Shown here: positions 24,146 through 32,731 of the stretch, in pieces
How the letters are laid out: every line of letters begins with the position of its first letter
Numbering within the stretch: the first letter of the stretch is position 1
Assembly: GCA_021784595.1 (NCBI GenBank)
Contig: JAJYHT010000091.1
Span: 1 to 64,000 of the forward strand
Direction: 5' to 3'
Source: Bacillota bacterium
GTDB taxonomy: Bacteria; Bacillota; Sulfobacillia; Sulfobacillales; Sulfobacillaceae
Length of the DNA: 64,000 bases
Notes under the pieces: model-generated
Database searches by the model: none
What the model was told of the DNA's origin: nothing
The model's input: only the letters and a program-made list of their open reading frames with translations
Position numbers and translations under genes: made by a program

Positions 24146-24824
24146 TCCTGAGAGGGTCCACATGATTAGCCGTCTCATTATCGCAGCCATCATCGTCTAC
24201 GTGATTCTCGACATCGTGGCTCAGGCGCTGCCCCCGCATTACAGCCCCATTCGCCAAGCCGAAAGCGACCTGGCAGTCGGTCCCTATGGATTCATCATGC
24301 GCGTTAACTTTCTCTTGCGGGGACTTCTGTCTCTCGCCCTGGTGCAGGCGCTCCGGAATGCTCTCCACCCGATACGGGCTCGCTGGGGCCTATCGCTCTT
24401 CGGAATCTGGGGAGCCGCATCATTTCTGTTGGCCTTTTTCAACACAGACATCTTGGACGACCCCCATTTGGTGCCACATCCCCATCTCACATGGCCTGGA
24501 GAGTTGCACTTGGGATTAGCTCTGATTGGATTCATCGTCGCTCCCATCGGTGCCATCCTCTTGGCCCGGGCTTTCCAGCATTCTGACCTCTGGCGGCCCG
24601 CGGCTCGGCTCTCCATGCTTCTCGCTCTCATCGACCTCGCCGCCCTGCTGGCCCTTAAACCGTTCGCCAGTCATCACGAGGGCGGTCTCGGCGAGCGCAT
24701 TTTTCTCGCCGTTACATTGCTATGGACTGGACACACCGCTATGTGGCTGGGACGGGTGGACCCGCGACGACAATCGATGTGCTGGTCTGTTACAGGGCGG
24801 CGATCCGAGGAATCCCGCGAGTGA
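24129..24824 (+). CDS. DUF998-family membrane protein
   Basis: A 231-residue protein with about six membrane segments. ISRLIIAAIIVYVILDIVAQALPPHYSPIRQAESDLA followed by a G-x-I-M-x-x-N-F pattern is characteristic of DUF998, and the FFNTDILDD segment lies in the loop where this family has conserved acidic residues. Start ATG 24129 follows GGGAGG inside the padR 3' end. The function of the family is not known; control by PadR suggests a response to a toxic or membrane-active compound. Confidence 0.8.
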   Translation: MNRASNPERVHMISRLIIAAIIVYVILDIVAQALPPHYSPIRQAESDLAVGPYGFIMRVNFLLRGLLSLALVQALRNALHPIRARWGLSLFGIWGAASFLLAFFNTDILDDPHLVPHPHLTWPGELHLGLALIGFIVAPIGAILLARAFQHSDLWRPAARLSMLLALIDLAALLALKPFASHHEGGLGERIFLAVTLLWTGHTAMWLGRVDPRRQSMCWSVTGRRSEESRE

Positions 24825-24848
24825 CTCACTGACCAGGAGGGATATCGT

Positions 24849-25064
24849 ATGGCGTTCGTGCGCTGGCGCGGCAATTGCGCCCAATTACTCACCACGATCA
24901 CGGTCGACGGTCGCCCGCGGCATCGACTGCTCGCCAATCTGCACGGGGGGTTCGCCACCATGCCCACCTTATGGGGCTACACCAGCGCGGGTGATGCATT
25001 GACTGACGACGCTATGCAGTGTCGGCGGCAGGGACCACTGGTGCGGTGTGCCAGAGAAAAATAG
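24849..25064 (+). CDS. 5' part of a small protein gene, probably truncated
   Basis: AGGAGGG precedes the ATG by 8 bases, and the first 35 codons (FVRWRGNCAQLLTT with GRPRHRLLANLHGG) look like a genuine N terminus. From about 24955 on, the same DNA in the opposite direction is the 3' part of a broken tyrosine recombinase, so the last 35 codons are probably accidental. I read this as a real gene cut by a recombination junction. Function unknown. Confidence 0.45.
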   Translation: MAFVRWRGNCAQLLTTITVDGRPRHRLLANLHGGFATMPTLWGYTSAGDALTDDAMQCRRQGPLVRCAREK

Positions 25065-25563
25065 TCGGGCAATCCACGGATGGTCTCTCGTATTTGAGGT
25101 ATTCGATGACTGCTGTGCCCACCTTCGCCAAGAGCGGTAAGGTGAGAGGTTGTCCCGCCTTTTGCTGGGTGATTACGAGGGTGTTTGTATCTCAGTGGAA
25201 GCTATCAAATATAAGGCGACAAATGTCCGAGGCCCGAAGTCCCAAGCGAGCCGCAAGGAGGAGCATCGCATAGTCTCGTCGCCCTTTGGGGTTGGCGCGA
25301 TCGACGTCAGCCAATAGGCGGGTAATATCGTCGGCCGTATAAGGGGTTTGGGTAGTAATCGACCGAAAAGTGCAGTAGAACCCGAACCTCAAGCCTAGTG
25401 CAGGATTCACCGAAGCGATAGAGATCCCCCTTTTTGACCGTTCATTCCAAAATCGCTCACGCAGGGCGTCCAAGCGGGTTTTCTGGGGCATTTCATGACT
25501 TTTCAAGGCGTCTATGATCGCTAATGCAGTTTGCGTTCTGTTACTACTCGAGCATTTCCGCAC
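25015..25563 (-). pseudogene. tyrosine recombinase with premature stop and frameshift
   Basis: The first 123 codons (25563-25195) end in the catalytic box RLGLRASDICRL and FDSFH, then TGA at 25194-25192. The same frame then continues with family-typical sequence: DTNTLVITQQKAGQPLTLPLL and VIEYLKYERPS, to about 25015. The stop sits where a Trp (TGG) would be expected, as in loops reading D-W-x-x-N-T-L. After 25015 a +1 shift gives LHSVVSQCITRAGVAP before homology is lost. The HxxR and Tyr boxes are not found. It is dead, and part of the insertion history of this region. Confidence 0.8.
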
Positions 25564-25578
25564 GAGTTGAGTGTCGTT

Positions 25579-25596
25579 GCGTTTATTGCGTTTATT
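25579..25596. repeat. 9-bp tandem duplication at a junction
   Basis: GCGTTTATT occurs twice in a row (25579-25587, 25588-25596) between the recombinase pseudogene and the shortened end of the HAD gene. It may mark the joint where foreign DNA was inserted. Confidence 0.5.
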
Positions 25597-25598
25597 TC

Positions 25599-26312
25599 TT
25601 ATAATACAGGTGCACAGAGATCATACGGAATCGTGATTGCATGAAATAGTCCCAAATCATTGTAATAATCGCCGAAAACCATAACGTTTTCAGAAATTAC
25701 CCCCATATCGTTTAACACCCACTGGACAACGTCTTCTTTCGATGCTGACTTGTCCATTATTTGTACCAGTGCCCCTCCGTCCGTTGCGATAACGTTAACT
25801 GCGTCTCCAAATTGTTCAATGATGTCTTCCCAACTGTTGCAGCCTAAAACAAGAATTTTGGTCGGTGAGAGAGAATTGATAAAATCGTTATCGACCAACT
25901 CTGGTTTGGGATCATGCGGACGGATCCCGTAATGGATACACTCAGAGTCAGGAATCACAGTACTTGTGTACCAACAGTCGTTAACCTCATACGATATAAA
26001 CGATTGCGGTGCTTCCATTGCTATGAATTTTGATATCTTTTCATTGACATCCATCGGGATTCCAAAGTGTCTCTGGATTTGCTTAGATTCGCATGTCACT
26101 AGTGCCCCGTTGTAGAACAATATGTAATCCACAAATGGCATCTGTTCTATAAATTGGCGAGCGACTCTGGGTGGGCGTGCAGTAGCAACAATAATATGAA
26201 CTCCAGAATTAAAACAGCTTTTCACAGCCTCATAATTTCTCGGCGATAAAGTTTTGTCACTTCTCAGTAATGTTCCATCCAAGTCCAATACAATTGCATC
26301 TATTTTCGACAT
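25599..26312 (-). CDS. HAD-superfamily Cof-type phosphatase, C-terminally shortened
   Basis: A 237-residue hydrolase. Motif I DLDGTLLRSD near residue 10, motif II ATARP near 43, a Cof-type cap domain (about 80-185), and motif IV FGDYYND near 218 with the required GDxxND. Such enzymes dephosphorylate sugar phosphates or cofactors. GGAGG precedes the ATG. Normal Cof proteins run about 30-40 residues beyond GDxxND with AMGNA; here the end is ITIPYDLCAPVL and stop, next to the recombinase pseudogene, so the 3' end was probably replaced. Activity is uncertain. Confidence 0.75.
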   Translation of the reverse strand: MSKIDAIVLDLDGTLLRSDKTLSPRNYEAVKSCFNSGVHIIVATARPPRVARQFIEQMPFVDYILFYNGALVTCESKQIQRHFGIPMDVNEKISKFIAMEAPQSFISYEVNDCWYTSTVIPDSECIHYGIRPHDPKPELVDNDFINSLSPTKILVLGCNSWEDIIEQFGDAVNVIATDGGALVQIMDKSASKEDVVQWVLNDMGVISENVMVFGDYYNDLGLFHAITIPYDLCAPVL

Positions 26313-26438
26313 CGGAGTGCCTCCAAACTCTAGCTTTAATCAGTCTTTCCCTCAAATCATAACTTACTCCAAACTGCGCCGATAGGGTTACTATTGCGCT
26401 AACCTGCCCGTTAGTCCATCAACAACTATCCGATTATA

Positions 26439-27350
26439 GTGTACACGACTGCTATCAGCTACGCTCCAATTCACGCAGAACTCCCCACTATGGGCGCGGT
26501 GATCAACCACGCAATACGATCCATACACTTGACCATCACGTTGAATCAATCACACAATGCGATTTTGCATCCGCATGATCACCACGGCGAAAACCGTCTG
26601 ATCCACCACGAAATGCGTATACCCATTATTTCCAACTCGGTCTGCCTACCCATGATTATTGCGTCAGTGTTCTCAGTCTTTGGTTTTCCACCGCTGTTCT
26701 ATCACTTCGGCCCCAAACGGGCTGCATCGAGAAGCGATATTATTCTTATCGGTGCCAGCCACTGGACGCACACGATAACCACTGACTGCGCTGCCCGAGG
26801 GCAGCGGGTCTATATCTACCCAGAGGTTAGTCAAGCTATGAGCCAGGCTGCAATCCATTTGCAAACTGTACGCGTGGTAGCCCTCATCGGGTCAACGGAA
26901 TGGGAAAATCACATCCGTTGGGGAAAACAGATTGCCACTGCGATGCAACCCTGGCGAGTAATTGTCGAGGTACCGGCCAAAGCGTGTCAAGACGCTTTGG
27001 ACGCCGGATTGATTCCCTTTGTGGCCTCAGTGGCGCCCATACAGATGTTGGAGACCATGATCGGGTCTGCCCTGTCATACCAAACCTCAAAGGTCGAGGG
27101 GCTATCTGTCTTGGAGACAACGGTAACCCGCCCAGAATGCCCGGAAATAGCATTGGGCGATATCCTTCTAAGAAAGGATATGTTAGTGATTGACATCGCC
27201 CGCGGGCTGGATCACCTGGTGCCATGCAGTCACACGGTGCTTAAGTTCGGCGATCTGCTCACCATTTTTTGCTCCCGCTCCCAACACCGTGAGATTCGAG
27301 ACCTATTCGAAGGGACATTGGCATCGGAGCCAAATCCTGATGGATATTAG
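26439..27350 (+). CDS. RCK (TrkA-type) domain protein, possibly a truncated K+/cation transporter
   Basis: A 303-residue frame. A hydrophobic segment (SVCLPMIIASVFSVFGFPPLFYHFG) near residue 75 is followed by a Rossmann-like region (SDIILIGASHW to YIYPEV), and residues 225-290 match TrkA-C (EIALGDILLRKDMLVIDIARG, then FGDLLTIFCS). In whole CPA2/Kef-type antiporters many membrane helices precede such a module; here only one is present and the first 60 residues are His-rich and odd. No ribosome site is seen at the GTG 26439; ATG 26490, 26613 and 26652 are alternatives. Either a small RCK subunit or the 3' remnant of an antiporter. Confidence 0.55.
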   Translation: MYTTAISYAPIHAELPTMGAVINHAIRSIHLTITLNQSHNAILHPHDHHGENRLIHHEMRIPIISNSVCLPMIIASVFSVFGFPPLFYHFGPKRAASRSDIILIGASHWTHTITTDCAARGQRVYIYPEVSQAMSQAAIHLQTVRVVALIGSTEWENHIRWGKQIATAMQPWRVIVEVPAKACQDALDAGLIPFVASVAPIQMLETMIGSALSYQTSKVEGLSVLETTVTRPECPEIALGDILLRKDMLVIDIARGLDHLVPCSHTVLKFGDLLTIFCSRSQHREIRDLFEGTLASEPNPDGY

Positions 27351-27402
27351 CCAAAAGCGCCGTGCTTAATCCGTCACGTTTTTCATCTTATCACAAGAGA
27401 GT

Positions 27403-28098
27403 TCAATGGATGGTAGTGTGGGGAGGATTTGCCGATGTTCCGGGAGGTCCTTCAGAGAACGCTTGGTAGCCGATGTCAAAGAGTATGGAACCACTTCCTT
27501 TGCTGATGCGAAAGCCCAACGGCACCGCATACTCTGCCTGAAACCAATAAGTCACGGTGTAATGGTGGGGATTGCGGCGGGGAACCAAGGTCACTCGGTA
27601 TAACGGGATCACTTGGCTAGGCTCTGGATAAACACTCACGCGGAACATGTCTGGGTTCCACCCCTTATTAAATATCCAGGGCAGTCGCCAACTGTTTTTT
27701 TGCAGTGAAAAACGCATCCAGGTGGGCGGGGTCACTATCGTCATGGTCTTCCCTTGGCGGGCTACCACGCGATCAATGAATCCCGACTGCGACTCATTTT
27801 CAAACTTCCATTGGTTTTCGTCCGCTTCATAAAAATTCATGTCCCGGCCTTTGCTGGTCCAAATCCAGGGAGCCGGCGCCAAGGGGAGTAAGGCCAACAA
27901 CGAATTGCTTGAGGCGTTTTTAAGTCGCCAGGTGACCACAAAATTTCCCCCGTCCAACGTCTGGGTCGCTCGACGGATCAATTGCACTGCCGATGCCCCA
28001 GGCAGCTGCGGCTTGGATGCCATGCCCCGAGTACCCAGTATTACCAATGCCCCGATCAAGGCTAACACTGCCCCCACCCTAAACGTCTCAGACCTCAT
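27403..28098 (-). CDS. exported protein, possible RseB/LolA-like fold
   Basis: A 231-residue protein with an N-terminal hydrophobic signal (VGAVLALIGALVILGTRGM). The mature part begins SAVQLIRRATQTLDGGNFVVTWRLK, like the first helix and strand of the MucB/RseB and LolA-type half-barrel that binds lipid or a signalling peptide. Later strands are Trp/Tyr-rich. The fold suggestion is weak; no partner sigma factor or anti-sigma gene is beside it. It converges with the RCK gene. Confidence 0.55.
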   Translation of the reverse strand: MRSETFRVGAVLALIGALVILGTRGMASKPQLPGASAVQLIRRATQTLDGGNFVVTWRLKNASSNSLLALLPLAPAPWIWTSKGRDMNFYEADENQWKFENESQSGFIDRVVARQGKTMTIVTPPTWMRFSLQKNSWRLPWIFNKGWNPDMFRVSVYPEPSQVIPLYRVTLVPRRNPHHYTVTYWFQAEYAVPLGFRISKGSGSILFDIGYQAFSEGPPGTSANPPHTTIH

Positions 28099-28210
28099 CG
28101 ATTTCTCCCCCAGATTGGCAATGCTGAATTTCTACCAAACAGTGTACCCTAGTTGACATGTTTGGTTGCGGAGCATGATATACTGAGGCCATTTAAGGAG
28201 GGCTTCTGGC

Positions 28211-28831
28211 TTGGCGGCAACAATTGCGTTTGTGGCGCTATGGATTGGACGGATTGGCTATGGGGCAGTTTTTGCGGTCCTCTTCATTGAAAGCGTGGGG
28301 GTCCCAAGCCCTTCGGAAATCATTTTGTTGTTTTCCGGCTACCTGGTCTACAAAGGCACTTTCAGCTACCCGCTGGTTGTGCTGTTCGGCGCTGCCGGCA
28401 GTATCAGTGGAGCCACCGTCGCATATTGGATTGCCCGATTGGGCGGGCGTCCCTTGATTCTCAAACGTCTTTCTTTTATTTTCAAAAGTGAATCACGTCT
28501 ACAATATTGGGAGAATTATTTCCGGCGCCAAGGCGACCGCGTTATTCTCATTGGACGCATCATTTCCGGTGTGCGCATGGTTATCTCCTATCCTGCTGGT
28601 CTGTTCGAAATGCCGTTTTGGCGATTTTTCACCTACACGGTGATTGGTTCGATTCTGTGGCCGTTGATTGCGGTGACCGCGGGCGTCATACTGGGCCCCC
28701 ACGTTAAGACTGGACTGGAGGCTATGCACCGCTATGAACTGCCCGCGGTCATTGTTATTGCTTTCTTGATTGCCGCCTGGTGGTTTTGGGATCGCCGCCG
28801 AAAGCGGCAGCGCTACGCCAGCGGGAAGTAG
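28211..28831 (+). CDS. DedA-family membrane protein
   Basis: A 206-residue polytopic membrane protein. GYGAVFAVLFIESVGVPSPSEIILLFSGYL is the DedA signature with the conserved E and P, followed by a G-x-x-x-G-x-x-x-x-Y-x-I-A-x-x-GG pattern and the GRIISGVRMVISYPAG basic box. DedA proteins are implicated in lipid scrambling (undecaprenyl phosphate or phospholipid) and membrane homeostasis. TTG 28211 is the start, with AAGGAGGG about 9 bases before it. It converges on dapF with 9 bases between the stops. Confidence 0.88.
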   Translation: MAATIAFVALWIGRIGYGAVFAVLFIESVGVPSPSEIILLFSGYLVYKGTFSYPLVVLFGAAGSISGATVAYWIARLGGRPLILKRLSFIFKSESRLQYWENYFRRQGDRVILIGRIISGVRMVISYPAGLFEMPFWRFFTYTVIGSILWPLIAVTAGVILGPHVKTGLEAMHRYELPAVIVIAFLIAAWWFWDRRRKRQRYASGK

Positions 28832-28840
28832 CCAGTGGGG

Positions 28841-29698
28841 TCAGCGCGGATCGTATTGGCCTTGAAACACTTCTTGCGCCGTGCCGGTCAAAAAGACCGC
28901 TCCGCTCGATTCATCCCACTCGGCCACCAGTTCTCCGCCAGGTACCTCGACAGTGGCTCGACGGGAAACGCCTTGGGTTAATATGGCGGCTACTAAAGCA
29001 GCGGACACTCCGGTGCCGCATGCTAAAGTCAGCCCAGCTCCGCGCTCCCAATGCCGCATACGCATGTGGTCGGGCCCTAAAATCTCTACCGAATGCACAT
29101 TGGTGCGGTTTTGAAAGACTGGATGGTTCTCAATTTGAGGGCCTCGGTGAGCCATGGTCTCCACGTCCCACAGTGGTCCAAAAATCATGGCATGGGGATT
29201 CCCCATCGAGACGCAGGACATTGACACGGTAGCGCCGTCAATGTCCAGCCATTCGTTGAAACACGACGCATCAGGTTGACCAAGCATCGCCATCGCCGCG
29301 CGGGTTAATCGGGGCTGACCCATATTGACGCGGATGCGGTGTGCCCTGCCCGCCCGCGTTTCTAAAATTTCTGGATATAGAACCCCGGCCCCGGTTTCAA
29401 TTCCGGCCTCTTGCTGCCATTGTCCCCGGTCGTAGAGCCATTTGGCCATCGCCCGCAATCCATTTCCACACATTTCGGATTCTGACCCGTCACTGTTAAA
29501 AATCCGCATTTTGGCCAAAGCAGCCTCAGTATTGGGATTATCAATGAGAATGATGCCGTCCGAACCCACCCCAAAATGGCGGTCGCTCATGATGGAAGCC
29601 AGTTCGGACCACTCGCTGTCGTCGCGCTGGGCCTGGCCCCGAATGTCGATAAACAAATAATCGTTGCCCAATCCGTGCATTTTGGTAAAGTCCACCAT
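28841..29698 (-). CDS. dapF: diaminopimelate epimerase
   Basis: A 285-residue enzyme converting LL- to meso-diaminopimelate in lysine and peptidoglycan synthesis. FTKMHGLGNDYLFID at the N terminus, the first catalytic Cys77 in EMCGNGLR, the second Cys227 in LACGTGVSA, and Glu in WERG before it are all in place. The length is normal. It is alone on its strand here, with the chromate-transporter pair upstream and DedA converging. A core gene, so this part of the window is native chromosome. Confidence 0.95.
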   Translation of the reverse strand: MVDFTKMHGLGNDYLFIDIRGQAQRDDSEWSELASIMSDRHFGVGSDGIILIDNPNTEAALAKMRIFNSDGSESEMCGNGLRAMAKWLYDRGQWQQEAGIETGAGVLYPEILETRAGRAHRIRVNMGQPRLTRAAMAMLGQPDASCFNEWLDIDGATVSMSCVSMGNPHAMIFGPLWDVETMAHRGPQIENHPVFQNRTNVHSVEILGPDHMRMRHWERGAGLTLACGTGVSAALVAAILTQGVSRRATVEVPGGELVAEWDESSGAVFLTGTAQEVFQGQYDPR

Positions 29699-29791
29699 TG
29701 AAGAATCCCGCCTTTCTGCGTCGTGATAACCATCTCATGACTAGCATATAGTTTGTCAAGTTTATTGTGACAACCGCACCCATTTTTGTCA

Positions 29792-30418
29792 TCAGGACGA
29801 TGTGGGACCGTGGTCGCTTTTGGGAGGCACTAACGGTTTTTTGCGCACCAGGAAATCGAGCACGCCTACTGCCGCCACCACCAGAATAATGAGGGCGGGG
29901 TTGATATCCAGTAAGGAAGCCGCCACAGCTACCAGGGCTAAACCACCCGTCAACCAGCTTTTGGGCACATCGTGCCACAGCGTGAACACCACGTCCACCA
30001 AGAGGCCAATCACTGCCAGTTCAATGCCCCTTAGAACTCCGACCATCCAGACGCTATGGAGCAAGCGGGTAAGCTTGGACAGCGCCAAGATTAACAAAAA
30101 TGAGGGCCACAGCACAGCCACCGTGCCCAGCACGAGTCCTTGCCATCCTAACAAGCGATAGGCAATAGCCGCCATCACATTGGTCGTGGTGGGACCAGGC
30201 GCAAACGAGGTCATCTCCACCACGTGGTCGAATTGCTCCTCGGTGAGCCAGTGATGCCGAGTCACCACCTCGCTGCGGATAAACGACAGCACGGCAAAGC
30301 CTCCGCCAAACCCTAAAATGCCGATTTTTCCGTACACCTGCAGTAAAGTCTTGAGCGAAGGCTTTTCACCGCCAAATGAATTCGGGCTGCCCGTCTTGAT
30401 GCCAGTGTCATGACCCAC
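29792..30418 (-). CDS. chromate transporter, second half (ChrA domain)
   Basis: A 209-residue membrane protein with the ChrA signature: FGKIG-like start (YGKIGILGFGGGFAVLSFI) and FAPGPTTTNVMAAI. With the gene before it, it makes a short-chain CHR pair, in which two single-domain proteins of opposite topology form the transporter. The GTG at 30418 is the best start, overlapping the upstream gene by 11 bases with GGGGCGG before it; the open frame to 30493 lies inside the upstream gene. Substrate chromate is by family; sulfate-like anions are possible. Confidence 0.85.
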   Translation of the reverse strand: MGHDTGIKTGSPNSFGGEKPSLKTLLQVYGKIGILGFGGGFAVLSFIRSEVVTRHHWLTEEQFDHVVEMTSFAPGPTTTNVMAAIAYRLLGWQGLVLGTVAVLWPSFLLILALSKLTRLLHSVWMVGVLRGIELAVIGLLVDVVFTLWHDVPKSWLTGGLALVAVAASLLDINPALIILVVAAVGVLDFLVRKKPLVPPKSDHGPTSS

Positions 30419-30935
30419 GTAAAAACACCGCCCCGGCCAAGCCAGCACACATGATAATTGCCCAATAGGGCAGTTTGTAACGCCCGGCCACAAGGGCTAC
30501 CGCTACAAACACCCCGCCGATAATATTGTGAATAATGCTCTGACCGAGCATGATGGTCACTCCAGCGATAAGACCAACTACTCCTGCCAATGTCGCATAG
30601 AGAACATTTTGGACTCCCGGCACTTTTTTTAATTTTGTGTACCAATGCGTTAAGGCCACAATGAGCAAAACGGGCGGAGTAAACACCCCGACGGTGGCCA
30701 CCAACGCCCCTAAGGTTCCCGCTACGCGATCACCAATGAAGGTGGCGCTGATGGCTACAGGACCTGGCGTAATTTGCCCCATTGCGATGGCTTCATTGAA
30801 TTCGGATACACTAAGCCAGTGGTGGCTCAAAGTGACCGTCTTCATTAGAGGAATCATGCCAAATCCCCCACCAAACCCTAGAGCGCCCACCCACAAGAAA
30901 TGCCATAATAGAGATCCAAGAGACTTCAAGAACAT
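30408..30935 (-). CDS. chromate transporter, first half (ChrA domain)
   Basis: A 175-residue membrane protein: FLWVGALGFGGGFGMIPLM, then ITPGPVAISATFIG, are the two CHR motifs. Start ATG 30935 follows AAAGGAC; the frame to 30977 is not supported. It overlaps the second half gene, so both are made together. It would export chromate or a similar oxyanion, which suits a metal-rich habitat. Confidence 0.85.
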   Translation of the reverse strand: MFLKSLGSLLWHFLWVGALGFGGGFGMIPLMKTVTLSHHWLSVSEFNEAIAMGQITPGPVAISATFIGDRVAGTLGALVATVGVFTPPVLLIVALTHWYTKLKKVPGVQNVLYATLAGVVGLIAGVTIMLGQSIIHNIIGGVFVAVALVAGRYKLPYWAIIMCAGLAGAVFLRGS

Positions 30936-31103
30936 CGCATAACGTCCTTTGTTAGATTTTCCTGTCTTGCCGATCATGACCTACTTGAAGGGAGAAACGC
31001 AAGAGGTTATGCGGGATGAGCTGATGCTATTTGTCGGTTACGGTGCCTCGGCAACGGATCATGCTGGCATGCCAGGTCCAAAAGCGGAGTAGATGGACAC
31101 GAA

Positions 31104-31138
31104 AGTGGCGCCCCCTAAAAAAGTGCGGGCGCGCCACT
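31104..31138. terminator. probable bidirectional hairpin between operons
   Basis: AGTGGCGC at 31104-31111 pairs with GCGCCACT at 31131-31138. An A/T run lies in the loop and T-rich DNA follows on the plus side. It is positioned after the acyl-CoA ligase gene and before the region upstream of the chromate pair. Confidence 0.5.
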
Positions 31139-31156
31139 GAAAACTTTCTTTCCCTG

Positions 31157-32731
31157 CTATCCCAAATCGCTAGACGAAACCGAACCCATTTGGCGCAGGG
31201 CCGCTTTATGAATCTTGCCCGCACTAGTGAGGGGCATGGATTCGATAAAGCGAATGCTGTCTGGAATCCAAAATTTGGCCAAACGTCCGCGGGCCACAGC
31301 AGCATCGAGATGTTGGCGGATGTTCTCCCTGGTTGTCGTCGATTGGGCTTCTACGATGGCAATCGGGCGTTCGCCCCAGGCAGGATCAGGCTGGCCAATC
31401 ACAGCTACCGCTTTTACTCCGGGCACTTCGGAGATCACCGACTCGATTACGCTACTGGCAATCCATTCGCCACCGCTTTTGATGGCATCCTTTAACCGGT
31501 CCATGACATAAAAGCTGCCATCGGGATATCTTACCGCCAAGTCCCCGCTTTTGAACCATCCATCAAAGAATGCGCGCTTAGATTCCTCTGGGTTGTCAAC
31601 ATACCCGTTGGGAATCCACGGGCTTTGCACCCAGACTTCGCCCATCTCTTGGCCATCGGAGTCCACGCTTGTCCCGAATTGGTTGCGCACCTCGACCCGC
31701 ACATAGGGAAAGGCTGTCATGTGCGTGGACAACCGCACTAGGCGCGCGGCTCCATCAAGACCAGGGGCTACTGATATGGCTGTGCCCAATTGGTCAGAGC
31801 CCCCATAAATCAGGGAAAAAGTGACTCCCGCCCGGTGCGCTTGTTCCGCTAGACCTGTGGAAAGGGAACTTCCTCCGGTCAGCACCTTAAGGGGTACGTG
31901 GGCTAAGTTGGGATCTTTGCTTCCGGCTTGCTGGAGCAACATGAACAGTTGGGTAGGCACCATGTTGCTCCAGGTCACGCGATGTTCTTCGATCAAGGTC
32001 AGTTGCTCGGCTGGACCTCGCTGTTCAGCTAACACCAGGGGTGCCCCTAAATAAGGGGCGATAAACGGAACACCCCATCCGTGAATGTGAAAAAAGGGGA
32101 TCAGCGGCATCATGACATCGTCGGCCCGCAACCAGGCTCCGGTATCGTGCAGACCCAAATGATGGGCAATTTGCATCGAACCGGTAAGCATTTGACAATG
32201 ACTGTATGAAATTCCTTTTGGTACGCCGGTGGTGCCCGTGATGTAAAAAATTGAGTAAGCATCCGTCTCTTCCACTGAGCAGGCTGCTTGGGGCAATTCT
32301 GAATGGCCGGCCGTGATGAAATCTTCATATCCCGCACCTCGGTCAGAGCCCATCCAAACCACCTGGGGAACTTCTTGGGCGATGCGACTGGCCAACTCCC
32401 CAAATCCATCCCACACAAACAGCCACTGATCATGGGCATGTTTAACGGTGAAAACCAGGTCATCCCAGGGTAAACGAAAGTTAATGGTATGAATGACAGC
32501 TCCCAACATGGAGAGCGCATATTTTAACTCCAGATAGCGGTGGCTGTTGACATCCATTACGCCTACCACCGTGCCTTTGCCAATCCCTTGCCGACTTAAA
32601 CTATTGGCCAGCCTGAGGCTTCGATCATAGAGACTGGCGTAGGTAAACCGTTCCGAACCGCTAATCACCGGCACGCTCGCGTGCGAAAGTGCCGCGTCGG
32701 CTAATATTTCATGGATCACCCATTTACGCAT
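31157..32731 (-). CDS. fatty-acid-type acyl-CoA synthetase (AMP-binding)
   Basis: A 524-residue adenylate-forming enzyme that activates a carboxylic acid to its CoA ester. The P-loop ITGTTGVPKG (near 170), YGGSDQLGT, the SGDLAVRYPDG and DRLKDAIKSGGEWI hinge region, and the C-terminal Lys in SAGKIHKAAL are intact. The start ATG 32731 overlaps the stop of the dehydrogenase gene by 8 bases; the frame to 32788 lies inside that gene. It follows an acyl-CoA dehydrogenase and a MerR regulator, so it feeds a fatty or branched-chain acid into oxidation. Medium- to long-chain acids are likely by family. Confidence 0.88.
   Translation of the reverse strand: MRKWVIHEILADAALSHASVPVISGSERFTYASLYDRSLRLANSLSRQGIGKGTVVGVMDVNSHRYLELKYALSMLGAVIHTINFRLPWDDLVFTVKHAHDQWLFVWDGFGELASRIAQEVPQVVWMGSDRGAGYEDFITAGHSELPQAACSVEETDAYSIFYITGTTGVPKGISYSHCQMLTGSMQIAHHLGLHDTGAWLRADDVMMPLIPFFHIHGWGVPFIAPYLGAPLVLAEQRGPAEQLTLIEEHRVTWSNMVPTQLFMLLQQAGSKDPNLAHVPLKVLTGGSSLSTGLAEQAHRAGVTFSLIYGGSDQLGTAISVAPGLDGAARLVRLSTHMTAFPYVRVEVRNQFGTSVDSDGQEMGEVWVQSPWIPNGYVDNPEESKRAFFDGWFKSGDLAVRYPDGSFYVMDRLKDAIKSGGEWIASSVIESVISEVPGVKAVAVIGQPDPAWGERPIAIVEAQSTTTRENIRQHLDAAVARGRLAKFWIPDSIRFIESMPLTSAGKIHKAALRQMGSVSSSDLG

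Noticed and set aside
27403-28098. Anti-sigma/RseB system
   Set aside because: The fold hint is weak and there is no sigma or anti-sigma gene next to it.
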